Source: Trabulsiella odontotermitis (GTDB taxonomy: Bacteria > Pseudomonadota > Gammaproteobacteria > Enterobacterales > Enterobacteriaceae). From it: DNA of 64,000 bases. The notes beneath the pieces were generated by a model. It saw only the letters and a program-made list of their open reading frames with translations, had not been told where the DNA came from and ran no database searches. Below are positions 18,160 to 27,237 of the stretch, in pieces. A program made the translations under genes and the position numbers. The DNA lies in NCBI RefSeq assembly GCF_001297775.1, contig NZ_LIFX01000010.1, positions 236,732 through 300,731 on the forward strand, read 5' to 3'. How positions within the stretch are numbered: position 1 is the stretch's first letter; each line of letters starts with the position of its first letter.

Positions 18160-18572
18160 CTAGGATCTCAGAAATTCTGTAAATGTATCTTTAATATGCT
18201 TTTTGACTTCTTGAGCAAAACCATAATAAAGAGCATTAAAAGACGTTGTCAGCAATAATTTATCTAACAACATTGGTAATTGCTCAAGCTCGCTGAAACT
18301 TTTTCGCACCAGTACTTCCCTGAATAAGCGTAACTCTGAGTAAATACCATTATCCTCTGAGTAACCTCTCTCTGAGTTTTTTCATGAGAAAATCTGGACG
18401 TATAGATAAAGTTTGTAAAGTACGGTTCCTTAAAACTGGAGTATTTTTCTAGAACATTTTCAAGCAAATTATTGAGTTGTGATTGTTCTTTCTTTTTCCC
18501 AAATAGGTCTTTCAACATACCTTTCGATTGGTATTGAAACTCAGGGTAGAAAGATGGGTTAAGGGGAGTCAT
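18160..18572 (-). pseudogene. Small unknown gene, frameshifted
   Basis: The ATG at 18572 starts MTPLNPSFYPEFQYQSKG and KYSSFKEPYFTNFIYTSRFS; after about residue 70 the natural continuation (EDNGIYSELRLFREVLVRKS, then TEFLRS and a stop at 18160) is in another frame, so a single-base change near 18355 has split it. Intact length would be about 137 residues. It lies upstream of the lipoprotein and 232-residue genes on the same strand, so the three may have been one operon. Not recognised. Confidence 0.5.
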
Positions 18573-18892
18573 CTATTGTACATCAGATGCCGGTGTTGGA
18601 GAGGTTCTTGTACCCCATGGATATGATGTTGCTGGCATTATTCCTGAACACTATGGGCAGTTAACTTCGAAGGATATTTTATTGCACGAATAGCATTGGT
18701 AAATCATCACAATCTCCCTTGTGCTGCTCAATTCACTCTTTAAGCGATAGTTTTTGTACCCTCTGACACTGGAATTGAGTTTAGACTGAATCGCTACGTT
18801 GAGTATACAAGTGATTAATATGTTAGTGATGGTGCTTTCTGTCTGTTTTTTTAAAGCGCCAGTGTTTCTGACGCTTTATTGCCAATCCGGGT
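18573..18892. other. Intergenic region with a short gene tail
   Basis: From 18571 to 18693 on the plus strand a frame without start encodes YCTSDAGVGEVLVPHGYD and ends LLHE-stop, which looks like the C-terminus of a deleted gene. I do not recognise it. The rest of the interval shows nothing. Confidence 0.3.
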
Positions 18893-20431
18893 TTACTTCA
18901 GACCGTAAGTTGACACTGCATCCTGCAGCCTTGAGCTTCTGGACATCAGGTCGCGCGTTGAGCTGGCTGATTGTGCGACCATTGCACTATTATCCTGAGC
19001 CATCAACTCAACCTTCTCAACAGAACCGTTAATGAGTGTCAGTGCCGCTGTCTGCTCTTCCGTCGTGTGATAAATCTCATTTATCATGGACGAAACACGT
19101 GATACTTCGGACCGGATACTCTCGATATGACCACTGGCTACTTCAACTGTTTTTTCGCCAGAGGCTACTGTTTCCACAGTTGTGACAATGAGCCCTTTAA
19201 TTTCTGCCGCAGCAGAGGCTGAATGCTGGGCCAATTTCCGAACCTCGCTGGCTACAACAGCAAAACCACGGCCATGTGATCCTGCCCGGGCTGCCTCCAC
19301 TGCAGCATTCAGCGCAAGAATATTGGTCTGAAAAGCAATATTGTTGATGACACTGATAATATCAACAATCTTTTCACTGGCCTGAGAGATTGACTTCATC
19401 ATGACCTTTGTTTCGTTCATGGCAGATTCACCTTTCCCGGCAGAGTCATCAGCGGAGGCAGCAAGTTTTACTGTTTCGGCAGCTGTATCCGCACTCTGGC
19501 GAACGGCGGCCATCAGTTGTTCAGTCGCCTGAGCAGTATGCTGAAGATTCGCCAGTGTTTCAGTTGTACGTGTATTCAGTTCTTCTGTTCCAGCCGCCAG
19601 TTGCGTGCCAGCCACTGACATTTCTCTAATCTGAACATCCGTATCATTAACCAGTGAGTAAAGACGGATCCCAACCTGATTGACGTTACGCAGTAACATG
19701 CCAATCTCATCAACCCTGTCGAGTCTGGGAGAGGCGGGTTCTCTACCTGTTGCCATATCTTTAAGATGATTAAGTACCATACTCACTGGTTTGCTGATCT
19801 GTTGACGTAAAAACCAGTCCGACAGAAGGAAAGCGATTACCATTGTTCCAGGTAACATCCAGACAGAACTGCTCATAAAATTCCCCAACAGACTCATAAG
19901 CAGTGCCCCCGCAAGAGCGAGTCGCATACGCGTCTGAACCGATATCTTTTTGAACAAAGATAAAAAGGAAAATAAACCTTTCCTGACGACAACACCTTTA
20001 TGCAGTTTTTTCCCGCGTCCTCCTTTCTCTTTCAGGTATTCATACAACTGTTCTGCCTGTTTTACTTCCTCCGGGAGTGGTGTATACCGGACGGACATAT
20101 ACCCAAAGAGCTGGTTCCCTTTATAAAGAGGGGACATGTTTGCCCTGACCCAGTAGTGGTCACCGTTCTTTCTACGGTTTTTTACAGTACCTACCCAGCA
20201 TTCTCCTTGTTTAAGTGTGCTCCACATATCACGGAATGCTTCCTGTGGCATATCCGGGTGTCTCATAATGTTGTGTGGTTGTCCCGTCAGTTCATCCTGA
20301 GTATAGCCGCTGGCCTCAATAAACGCTGAGTTTGTATAAGTTATATGGCTGTGAATGTCTGTTGTGGACATTAGTACGATGTTTTTATCCAGTACATACT
20401 CGTTTTGAGTTACCGGAGTATTAGTTCTCAT
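18893..20431 (-). CDS. Aer-like PAS-domain chemoreceptor (aerotaxis/energy taxis)
   Basis: 512 residues, close to the length of E. coli Aer (506). The N-terminal PAS domain (about residues 10-120) carries the Aer hallmark stretches [28 protein letters not shown] and [14 protein letters not shown], which in Aer surround the FAD site. Two membrane helices follow at about 170-205, then a HAMP-like segment and a signalling domain with the invariant hairpin [20 protein letters not shown]. There is no NWETF-type tail, as in Aer. The start has AGGATAATTATC before ATG. It is a paralogue-type Aer rather than an exact Aer; redox or oxygen sensing is inferred from the PAS domain. Confidence 0.85.
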   Translation of the reverse strand: MRTNTPVTQNEYVLDKNIVLMSTTDIHSHITYTNSAFIEASGYTQDELTGQPHNIMRHPDMPQEAFRDMWSTLKQGECWVGTVKNRRKNGDHYWVRANMSPLYKGNQLFGYMSVRYTPLPEEVKQAEQLYEYLKEKGGRGKKLHKGVVVRKGLFSFLSLFKKISVQTRMRLALAGALLMSLLGNFMSSSVWMLPGTMVIAFLLSDWFLRQQISKPVSMVLNHLKDMATGREPASPRLDRVDEIGMLLRNVNQVGIRLYSLVNDTDVQIREMSVAGTQLAAGTEELNTRTTETLANLQHTAQATEQLMAAVRQSADTAAETVKLAASADDSAGKGESAMNETKVMMKSISQASEKIVDIISVINNIAFQTNILALNAAVEAARAGSHGRGFAVVASEVRKLAQHSASAAAEIKGLIVTTVETVASGEKTVEVASGHIESIRSEVSRVSSMINEIYHTTEEQTAALTLINGSVEKVELMAQDNSAMVAQSASSTRDLMSRSSRLQDAVSTYGLK

Positions 20432-20640
20432 GATAATTATCCTGAATGAGTGATGTAAGTATCATCTGGCATTGTTTTTTTGTATGCATATAGTTGTAAT
20501 AAAATTGCCACAATGAATACTCAAGTGAGGCATTTTGTGTTCCGAACAAACTTTTACCTGTGTAAGAAGAAAGGGAACTGAATAGAGCTGATCAAACTGG
20601 CTTGTTTTTATATCACATGAAAATAACTCTCGTTCTTTAT
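20432..20640. other. Region upstream of the aer-like gene
   Basis: Should hold the aer-like promoter on the minus strand. An AAACTTTT (reverse of a sigma-28 -35-like box) is present near 20544, but no matching -10 box at the right spacing was found. Confidence 0.3.
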
Positions 20641-20883
20641 CTATTTTATTGTAAAATGCTTCTTATAACTGATATCTGACGCCCCATCCTTTTGACGTTG
20701 TGTTTTGGCTAAACGCAAAGGAAGTATTAGATACGCAGAAACAATATTAATAAGCACGAACAACACCAGTGTCAGGAAGATCTGATTCTTCCTGACAGAT
20801 TGGTTGTATAAAGTCTTATAAGCAATGGTATGAGCCTGGAGTTCCGGAATGAAGCCAAAACCATTTGCATACTTGCAGTGCAT
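20641..20883 (-). pseudogene. Short one-TM protein or gene fragment
   Basis: About 80 residues with one hydrophobic segment (IFLTLVLFVLINIVSAYLIL) after a soluble start (NGFGFIPELQAHTIAYKTL). It resembles the junction between a periplasmic sensor domain and the second membrane helix of a signalling protein, so it is more likely a fragment than a full gene. No ribosome site is obvious. Confidence 0.35.
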
Positions 20884-21736
20884 TATATGATGTACATCAC
20901 ATTTTTTCCATGAGCAATAGAATGGAAATATTGCGTCGGATAGGTGAAATAATTGATTTAAACAAAAATTTTCAGAGGAATATCCGAAGTGGGTGTATTC
21001 TGATATGCGCTTCTTTGTACTTGAATCGCATGCCCCAGCATTGCCAGCCCCATTTTGGTAACTGTCGCTCCACTACTTTGCTTCAGAAGCTTATAGTGTC
21101 GTGATGCCTCGGTTCCCTGGTATCCGATGGTGCATTTGGTGCCATATAGATTTGAAATCTTTGAACACGGGTGTTCATCTCTGCCGACTATCCATCGTTT
21201 ACTGATTTATCCATCATGGGCGCACCTTGATGCCCGATAACAATGACCACGATTTTTAAGTGATTCTTCAAAGCTGTCTTTCAGATCCATGTTGTTCTTC
21301 AGGTATCAGTCTACTGGTTGCAGGGATCGCCTGTGTTTAACTCTTTCCACACGAGATTGTGGTGAAGTAGTGAAAGGCAGCTCATTCAGTGATGAGCCTT
21401 GGCAAATACGGCTTACTTCATAGTATTGATCTGAAAACTCGCCTTGCGGTTAGTCGCAAAACACGTGCTGATAATCAGAACCATAACGCTCGCGCAAAGG
21501 GCCGTTTCCATAGAGAGAGAGTCCATGTATACCTGGCTCTGGTTCACATCATCGGAATTAGATTCCTGTCTGAATATGTATGCGTCTGGTCTCAAGCGTG
21601 CATGTGTAATTAATGGCCATCAAATGACAAAAATTTATACAAATTATAAAATTTTTTTCATTTTAAAAACATAAAGATACAGTCTGATCATGATGTGAAT
21701 TTCAAATGTCAACAATTTTTACACAGAATTAGTGCG
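20884..21736. other. Long region without intact genes
   Basis: About 850 bases between the aer-like neighbourhood and the second chemoreceptor. No frame of convincing length or composition was found; the middle part (21080-21600) has mixed composition that suggests decayed sequence. Confidence 0.35.
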
Positions 21737-21763
21737 TAAAGTATCGCCTTTCTCTGCCGATAG
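21737..21763 (+). promoter_or_regulatory. Sigma-28 (FliA) flagellar promoter
   Basis: TAAAGTAT at 21737-21744, an 11-base spacer, then GCCGATAG at 21756-21763. The enterobacterial FliA consensus is TAAAGTTT-N11-GCCGATAA, so this differs at two positions only with the exact spacing. It lies about 137 bases before the proposed start of the chemoreceptor at 21901. Confidence 0.85.
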
Positions 21764-21900
21764 ATTCAGCAGGACATGTTCAAAACATGATCATTTTCAA
21801 TATGTTAGGCAATCCTTCTCTTTCAGTGGAACGTTCCCGGCATTATTCTGATTTTTCGGCCGGTGACAGGAGGAAGCCATTTTATTGCGTGGGACAGCAG

Positions 21901-23574
21901 ATGAAAATTAATGACTTTGGTGTTGGTAGCCGTATGGGTGCTGGCTTCAGTATTGTTCTTGCCCTTGTGGTCGTTATGGCCATGACGGGAATTGTTAAAT
22001 TGAATGGCATCCTGAAAGAGACGGATATCATTACAGATCGATTGTTGGTTCTGGAGCGTCTCACTGGAGAGTGGGGAGCAGCAATTGATTATAACGGTGC
22101 GATGGGGCTGGCTTTACTAACCTCTTCGGATGAGGAAATCAGAAATTTTGCCCAGTCAAAAATGAAGACGGTCTCAGAACGCGTGAATGTCATCCAGAAA
22201 GAAGTGGCTGGAAAAATTACCTCTAATGAAGGTAAAGCGCTCCTGGCTGCTATGGGTGAAAAAAGAAAACAGTATATTGATATAAGAAATGAAGCTATTC
22301 GTGTCAGCGGGCAGGGAGAGAGTGAAATCACAAATGCGTTTATTCGCCAGAAACTCATTCCTGCTATGGAAGCTTATTCTGGCAGCGTAAAGGCGCTTGG
22401 GGACTACGATAAAGCAAAAATTGATGAGGCTGGAGATTCCATTCAAGGTAATGGTTCTGCGGCTATTCAGGCACTTATCATTCTTGGTGTGATTGCCATT
22501 GTTGTAGGTAGCCTGATGGCGTGGTTCATTACTCGCGGAATAACCCGCCCTTTGTTGTCTGCTGTTAATGTGGCCCGTGAAGTGGCATCGGGCAATCTTG
22601 GCATTGACGTTAAAGTTGAGTCCCGTGATCAACTGGGACAACTGATGCTTTCACTGCGGGAGATGACGGAGAGCCTGCGTAATACTGTTCGCAGAGTGCG
22701 CGAAGGTGCCGATAGCATTGCGCTGGCAGCGTCTGAAATCAGCAGTGGCAACACTGACCTTGCATCCCGTACGGAAGAGCAGGCTGCTGGTGTGGAGGAA
22801 ACAGCATCAACGCTGGAAGAGCTGACCTCTACCATCAATAATACCGCGGCAAACACAGCACAGGCGTACCGTTACGTGAATGAGACTGCGACTGCCGTGA
22901 AACAGAACGGTGTAGTGATGAGCGAGGTTTCTTCGCAGATGCAGGAGATTTACGACTCGTCGTCAAAAATGTCTGATATTATCCAAGTGATTGATGGTAT
23001 TGCCTTCCAGACCAACATTCTTGCGCTTAATGCAGCCGTAGAGGCTGCCAGGGCAGGTGAATCCGGACGAGGTTTTGCCGTTGTTGCTGGGGAAGTGCGA
23101 ACTCTGGCGCAACGCAGTGCGTCAGCTGCCCGTGAAATTAAAGAACTTATTGATGATTCAGTATCTCGCATTGCCTCAGGCCGAAGTCTGGTCGAAAAAG
23201 CTGATGGTGGCATGGTGGAGATTGTCACCAACGTCCAGAATATGAACCAACTGATTGAAGAGATCGCCCAAGCCAGCCGCGAGCAAAGCGATGGCATCGC
23301 GCAAATCAACAGTGCGATGGGGCAGATTGACACCACAACTCAGCAGAATGCGGCGCTGGTCGAAGAATCAGCCGCTGCGGCCACTTCAATGCAGGAGCAA
23401 TCCAGAGTATTGCAAGACATGGTCAGTGTGTTCCGTCTGAATGAGGCTACTCACAAAACTGCGACTGTGATATCGAATAGTGCAAGTAGCGACATTCGGC
23501 AAAGTAAGGGGACGTCAGTATCAGTGGATTCCCGAAAAGCAGCGACGGACAGCGATAACTGGGAAACGTTCTGA
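21901..23574 (+). CDS. Methyl-accepting chemotaxis protein with NWETF tail
   Basis: 557 residues from the ATG at 21901; a longer frame from 21787 adds a charged leader before the first membrane helix and is unlikely. Order: TM1 (about residues 13-32), periplasmic four-helix-bundle type ligand domain, TM2 (about 190-210), HAMP, methylation helices and the hairpin [20 protein letters not shown]. The last residues are NWETF, the pentapeptide that tethers CheR and CheB in high-abundance receptors such as Tsr and Tar. A near-consensus sigma-28 promoter precedes it, so it belongs to the flagellar class III regulon. The ligand is unknown. Confidence 0.9.
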   Translation: MKINDFGVGSRMGAGFSIVLALVVVMAMTGIVKLNGILKETDIITDRLLVLERLTGEWGAAIDYNGAMGLALLTSSDEEIRNFAQSKMKTVSERVNVIQKEVAGKITSNEGKALLAAMGEKRKQYIDIRNEAIRVSGQGESEITNAFIRQKLIPAMEAYSGSVKALGDYDKAKIDEAGDSIQGNGSAAIQALIILGVIAIVVGSLMAWFITRGITRPLLSAVNVAREVASGNLGIDVKVESRDQLGQLMLSLREMTESLRNTVRRVREGADSIALAASEISSGNTDLASRTEEQAAGVEETASTLEELTSTINNTAANTAQAYRYVNETATAVKQNGVVMSEVSSQMQEIYDSSSKMSDIIQVIDGIAFQTNILALNAAVEAARAGESGRGFAVVAGEVRTLAQRSASAAREIKELIDDSVSRIASGRSLVEKADGGMVEIVTNVQNMNQLIEEIAQASREQSDGIAQINSAMGQIDTTTQQNAALVEESAAAATSMQEQSRVLQDMVSVFRLNEATHKTATVISNSASSDIRQSKGTSVSVDSRKAATDSDNWETF

Positions 23575-23662
23575 ACCATGCATATAAATCCGTTTTAATC
23601 CGTACCCGTCTCCGGCATAGTGTAAATGCACCATGCCGGTTTTTATATTGGCAGAAATAATT

Positions 23663-24007
23663 ATGAGTAAAGTGAGTAATAATAGGTTGGCGCCGACTGA
23701 ATATGCCGTCAGACATCGTGAGCTTCGCGACTGGATGGCATCATTTGAGGTGATCATGAATCAATTGACCGGAGGTCGGTATGCTTCTCTTGATATTTAC
23801 CTGAATAACATGAATATCATCGTTGATATATACCGTGATGTTGGGATGAATTTAAAAGATCCTGGATTCCAGTCATATATTAAAAAACATGATCAGGATC
23901 TTTTTATTACTGTTTTGTCTCTTGGCCGCTCCATGATCCTAATGAAGAATCTTCTGCTGAATATGAAACGTTTGTTGGGAGTCGGGGATAGTGGAACCGA
24001 AAAGTAG
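23663..24007 (+). CDS. Hypothetical helical protein downstream of chemoreceptor
   Basis: 114 residues from the ATG at 23663. Helical, with SFEVIMNQLTGGRYASLDIY and a basic C-terminal helix (LGRSMILMKNLLLNMKRLLG). It starts 88 bases after the chemoreceptor and may share its transcript. No known motif. The composition and codon use look coding. Confidence 0.5.
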   Translation: MSKVSNNRLAPTEYAVRHRELRDWMASFEVIMNQLTGGRYASLDIYLNNMNIIVDIYRDVGMNLKDPGFQSYIKKHDQDLFITVLSLGRSMILMKNLLLNMKRLLGVGDSGTEK

Positions 24008-24012
24008 GATTT

Positions 24013-24055
24013 TACCAAATCCAGCCGTAAAGCCCCGTCCTTCAGGGTGGGGTGA
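24013..24055 (+). repeat. IS200/IS605-type right-end hairpin relic (copy 1)
   Basis: ACCAAATC-C-AGCCGTAAAG followed by the imperfect hairpin CCCCGTCCTTCAGGGTGGGG. Nearly the same about 42 bases recur at 30434-30475, and the hairpin core recurs at 30668-30705 (inverted) and 42678-42706. Such CCTTCAGGGCGGGG hairpins are typical of the right ends of IS200/IS605-family (tnpB-carrying) elements. No transposase or tnpB gene remains here. It follows the 23663 gene by 5 bases and may now act as its terminator. Confidence 0.55.
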
Positions 24056-25189
24056 TCACTAAGGACTTTCTCTTTTCCATGCTGGCTGCTGTCTATTTCA
24101 GTACCGTGATCGCTTTTTATTCGGAAAGGCAGGCTTGCGTGACTTTAGCTACTCCCCGGCGCTATAGCTTGGCAGATGACCGAGTTTTACGTTCTCAGTA
24201 CGTTAGTTCCAGCATTGTATTGCTCGGTTGCGAAGGTGAAATTTCCTCGCAACCAAGAGTCAGGGAGGGTGCGCTGCTTAGAACTGCCATACGAATGATG
24301 GTCAAAAAAAAGCCGCACTTGGGGAAGAACGGCAAATCGACATCTGAGTTTTATTTGCTGTAAGTCTATACTATTGTTTTATGAAACAATCAGCAGAAAT
24401 GTCCGTCTTGGAGCCCCTATTTTTGTTAAGTCAAAAAAAATATTAGTAAATGCTTAGTATATAATCTGGTTTGTTTTTTTAACATAATGAGAATTTAAAG
24501 AATAAAATTCCGTATAAATGGCTTCTGCATCGATAATCAAGGTATAAAAAAAAGGTACCGACGACATCACCGGTACCCGAAAAAAAGAGGTTTTGTTTTA
24601 TGAGATAGTATTATAACCAGTAAAATTTTACTTTTGTCGCTGTTTTGCGAATTTTTTATGAATAAAGTCAGTAATAACAGGCTGAAAATTATTCAGTCAG
24701 GAGGGGGGCGTTGTTCTGTTAAGCCATGGTTGGCCCTGTCGTGGTTTCTTAAGCTAAACTTGCCTGAACTATATGAATTTTACTAGGCTGTTCAACAGTA
24801 ACGACACAGAACTGCTGGTGGTCATCTTTCCACCCATCAACGATCCAGGAAATCCACGATGTGAAGCTGTTATGTCTGCACAATTGCCGTGTCCCCTTTT
24901 TTTAAAACTTGCTTTCATAATCACCACACCTTGCATAGATCGAAGGTCAGTATTGTAGTTATTAGCTAAAAGCGTCTATGTCCTCTTCTTGCTCTTAACC
25001 ACCAGTAACGTTATCAGTAAACCCATAGTTCAAAGGCCAGTTGTATCTTTTTGCTGCTCCCTTTAGAGACGCCCGTGTCGCATCCTCTGCGCCTTCTTGT
25101 CATCTGAGATGTTCGTACGACCGTATGCTATGCACATGTGATTACCATGATATGATACGCACTTTCAACATCTTACCCGGTAACAGGAC
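24056..25189. other. Long region without intact genes
   Basis: About 1.1 kb. It includes a GGTACCG/CGGTACC hairpin (24553-24576) flanked by A-runs, which reads as an intrinsic terminator on the minus strand (T8 follows), although no minus-strand gene remains upstream of it. The interval 24780-25080 has short unrelated frames. No gene can be supported. Confidence 0.4.
24545..24582 (-). terminator. Minus-strand intrinsic terminator
   Basis: On the minus strand GGTACCGG - loop - TCGGTACC is followed by TTTTTTTT. The stem is about 7-8 bp with an about 9-base loop. It is orphaned: the gene it served has been lost or is a small RNA that I cannot delimit. Confidence 0.55.
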
Positions 25190-25576
25190 ATGACGGATTA
25201 TTCCGAAAACCCCGTACTGCCTCACCGTTATCCATTTTTGTTTATTGACCGGATCCTGTCTACACCGGAAGAACATGCAGCCGGTCAGTTGCGGGCGCAG
25301 GTGTGTATTACTGCTTCAGATGGTGTTCTCAGCGGTAGGCTGCCTGTTGTGTTCCCGTCAGTGCTTCTGCCGGAAGCTCTGGCTCAGGCTGGTGGGCTGC
25401 TGGTTGCACGACAGCAGAATTCAGCAGGGACTAGGTATATAAGCGGTGTGCTTGCTGCTATTCGTTGGGCACGTTTTCGTGGGGCGGTACTCCCGGGGGA
25501 CAGATTGTTGCTGACGGTTAGAATTATTCGCCAACGGAGCGGACTGGTTTTTCTTTACGGTGACGTGACAAGGTAG
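25190..25576 (+). CDS. FabZ-like hotdog-fold protein lacking the catalytic His
   Basis: 128 residues. VLPHRYPFLFIDRIL at residues 9-23 is the FabZ/FabA-type signature, and LLPEALAQAGGLLVA matches the FabZ central helix that carries the catalytic Glu. The FabZ G-H-F-P loop is replaced by GRLPVVFP, so the catalytic His is missing, and the C-terminal strand of about 20 residues is absent. It may therefore be a degenerate or repurposed acyl-binding hotdog protein. It is followed by a spermidine-synthase-like gene 62 bases downstream on the same strand. Confidence 0.6.
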   Translation: MTDYSENPVLPHRYPFLFIDRILSTPEEHAAGQLRAQVCITASDGVLSGRLPVVFPSVLLPEALAQAGGLLVARQQNSAGTRYISGVLAAIRWARFRGAVLPGDRLLLTVRIIRQRSGLVFLYGDVTR

Positions 25577-25638
25577 GAGTTGAGCCTCTGCCGCGCTACC
25601 TTTTCATGTGCATTTTTAGATTCTGATAAGTTGCAACT

Positions 25639-26424
25639 ATGACCATGAATACACAGGCAAAAACATTACTAAACAGTTTACTGGGGATAAACTCCGAAGA
25701 AGACGTTTTGTACCGAACTGAAGATGCCTGGGGCGAAATCATTGTCGCAGGCTGGCAGCAGTTCCGTGTCCTGCGTTTTGACGAGGTTTTTGAGCAGAGC
25801 AAGGTTAACCTGCTATCACCACACGTTCCCGAACATCAGTATATCCGAGCCATGCTGATGGCTATATATTGGTGCAGACCCTCATCGGTACTGTTACTGG
25901 GACTTGGTGGAGGGGCTCTTCTGCGCGCGTTATATGCCATGGACAGCACGGTGGTATCTGATGTAGTGGAGTTGCGTCCCGCTGTGATTGATGTAGCCCG
26001 GGAATGGTTCACCTTGCCGGATGTGGACACCATTCGCTACTTTCCGGAGGATGCCGTGAGTTTTCTTGCTCGTGAGACCGGCGCACGATATTCGCTAATT
26101 TTTGCCGATCTGTATCTGGCCTGGGAGATGGATCCGCTCCAGGGGACTGAAACATTTCTTGCCCGCTGCCGGGCACTACTTCATGACGATGGTTGGTTAG
26201 TTATCAATTATTTGGTAGTTCCTGGCAGCGACACTTTACTTTACGAGGCGCTGTATCGGGTATTCAGCACAGTTTTATTCTGTCAGGTCACTGAGGGAGG
26301 GAACGTGGTCATTTACGCCACGGGCTGTCAGCAGAATACTGAAGCTCTTCGTAGTAGCGTGGTGCTGAACAGCGACGGTGATGATTGCATCCGGTGTCTT
26401 ATTGAACAGTTGGAATCTCTGTAA
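25639..26424 (+). CDS. Spermidine synthase-like (SpeE-fold) protein
   Basis: 261 residues. The N-terminal beta domain (LYRTEDAWGEIIVAGW, then RVLRFDEVFEQSKVNLL) and the Rossmann core (SVLLLGLGGGALLRALYAM, DVVELRPAVIDVAREWF) match spermidine synthase-like methyltransferase-fold proteins. The polyamine-site D-x-x-D-P/G-P motif is not standard: FADLYLAWEMDPLQ is found there. So it is an aminopropyltransferase-like protein that may not make spermidine. Intact, with a normal length. Probably co-transcribed with the hotdog gene upstream. Confidence 0.75.
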   Translation: MTMNTQAKTLLNSLLGINSEEDVLYRTEDAWGEIIVAGWQQFRVLRFDEVFEQSKVNLLSPHVPEHQYIRAMLMAIYWCRPSSVLLLGLGGGALLRALYAMDSTVVSDVVELRPAVIDVAREWFTLPDVDTIRYFPEDAVSFLARETGARYSLIFADLYLAWEMDPLQGTETFLARCRALLHDDGWLVINYLVVPGSDTLLYEALYRVFSTVLFCQVTEGGNVVIYATGCQQNTEALRSSVVLNSDGDDCIRCLIEQLESL

Positions 26425-26500
26425 TTGCATCAACGAATATCCTCAGGCAATTGCGGATATGGTATTATCATCGTATTAACATACTTGGGAGGATAGCTGT

Positions 26501-26695
26501 ATGGAAAAGAAAACCGCACGATTGACATTGCTGATTGACCCGCACAAAAAAGAGGCTTTTGAAACCCTGTGTCGTCAACAAGATGTAACGCCTTCCCAGG
26601 TGGTCAGGCAGTTAATCCGAGATTATCTTCAGCGGCACGGTGTGGGGTCTGAAACACGGACGGAGAAGAGTAACCCCATTATCCGTAATTCCTGA
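26501..26695 (+). CDS. Ribbon-helix-helix (CopG-like) DNA-binding protein
   Basis: 64 residues with a GGGAGGA ribosome site. RLTLLIDPHKKEAFETLC forms the strand and first helix, and TPSQVVRQLIRDYLQRHG the second helix of a CopG/MetJ-type fold. Such proteins are antitoxins, plasmid-type regulators or accessory factors. No toxin gene follows, so it may act as a stand-alone regulator of its neighbourhood. Confidence 0.75.
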   Translation: MEKKTARLTLLIDPHKKEAFETLCRQQDVTPSQVVRQLIRDYLQRHGVGSETRTEKSNPIIRNS

Positions 26696-27030
26696 ATCAT
26701 ATATTCGTGATACGGGGCCACGTGCTTTCCTGCACTCCTTCGCTCATATTGGACTTACCATCTCCGGTATATATCGGATGTGCGGGTCTGTGCAATAACG
26801 TTATAATGCTATTCACGCATCATTATCATATGTGAGCACCTGTAAATGTCTTGGTTGTGGCAGCAACTTTGTCAGGTTATATGGCTGTTCATGGAAAAGC
26901 AGACACTCAGGAAGCTATTCCCGCCTAACACGCTAATTATTTCGCTGGGCACATACCGAGCTCTGGGTGACATAACATCTTCACTCAGGACCTGAAAATC
27001 CGGGGGCGAGACAACTCGGGTCGCAGGTCA

Positions 27031-27169
27031 CTGCTCGCCATCGGTTAGTTGGTGGGTGATGCCATCGTGGTGGCGGAGAAAGTCGAGTGCGTGATGGAAG
27101 AAAATGGGCTCCCCGAAGAAGGCCGCCCGCAAGCCCGGGGGCTCAAATATTGGACGCATTCGTGAGGTA
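27031..27169 (+). pseudogene. AcrB/RND efflux pump relic
   Basis: One frame reads LLAIG-stop-LVGDAIVVAEKV, then ECVMEENGLPEEG. This parallels the conserved RND transporter stretch [21 protein letters not shown]. It is broken by an in-frame TAG and has no flanking pump sequence, so only about 35 codons of a large gene survive. Confidence 0.6.
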
Positions 27170-27199
27170 CTCATGCGCTAATGTAGGTTACGTTGAAGT

Positions 27200-27219
27200 C
27201 CTCGCCGTTTGCGGCGAGG
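27200..27219. terminator. Stem-loop between relic and membrane-protein gene
   Basis: CCTCGCCG and CGGCGAGG form a perfect 8-bp stem with a 4-base loop, 18 bases beyond the stop of the minus-strand gene at 27238. No T-run follows on either strand, so termination is only possible. Confidence 0.4.
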
Positions 27220-27237
27220 AACTGTCAATTTGTTTGG

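Larger units (their letters stand above)
26696..27237. other. Region with decayed sequence
   Basis: About 540 bases without an intact gene. It contains an RND-efflux-pump relic (27031-27169) and a perfect 8-bp hairpin at 27200-27219. The rest is not identifiable. Confidence 0.4.

Noticed and set aside
22174..23336. Minus-strand frames inside the chemoreceptor gene
   Set aside because: They lie wholly inside a strongly supported receptor gene on the plus strand.
24052..24363. 103-codon plus-strand frame after the IS605-type hairpin
   Set aside because: No ribosome site, non-ATG start and no coherent protein features; probably chance.
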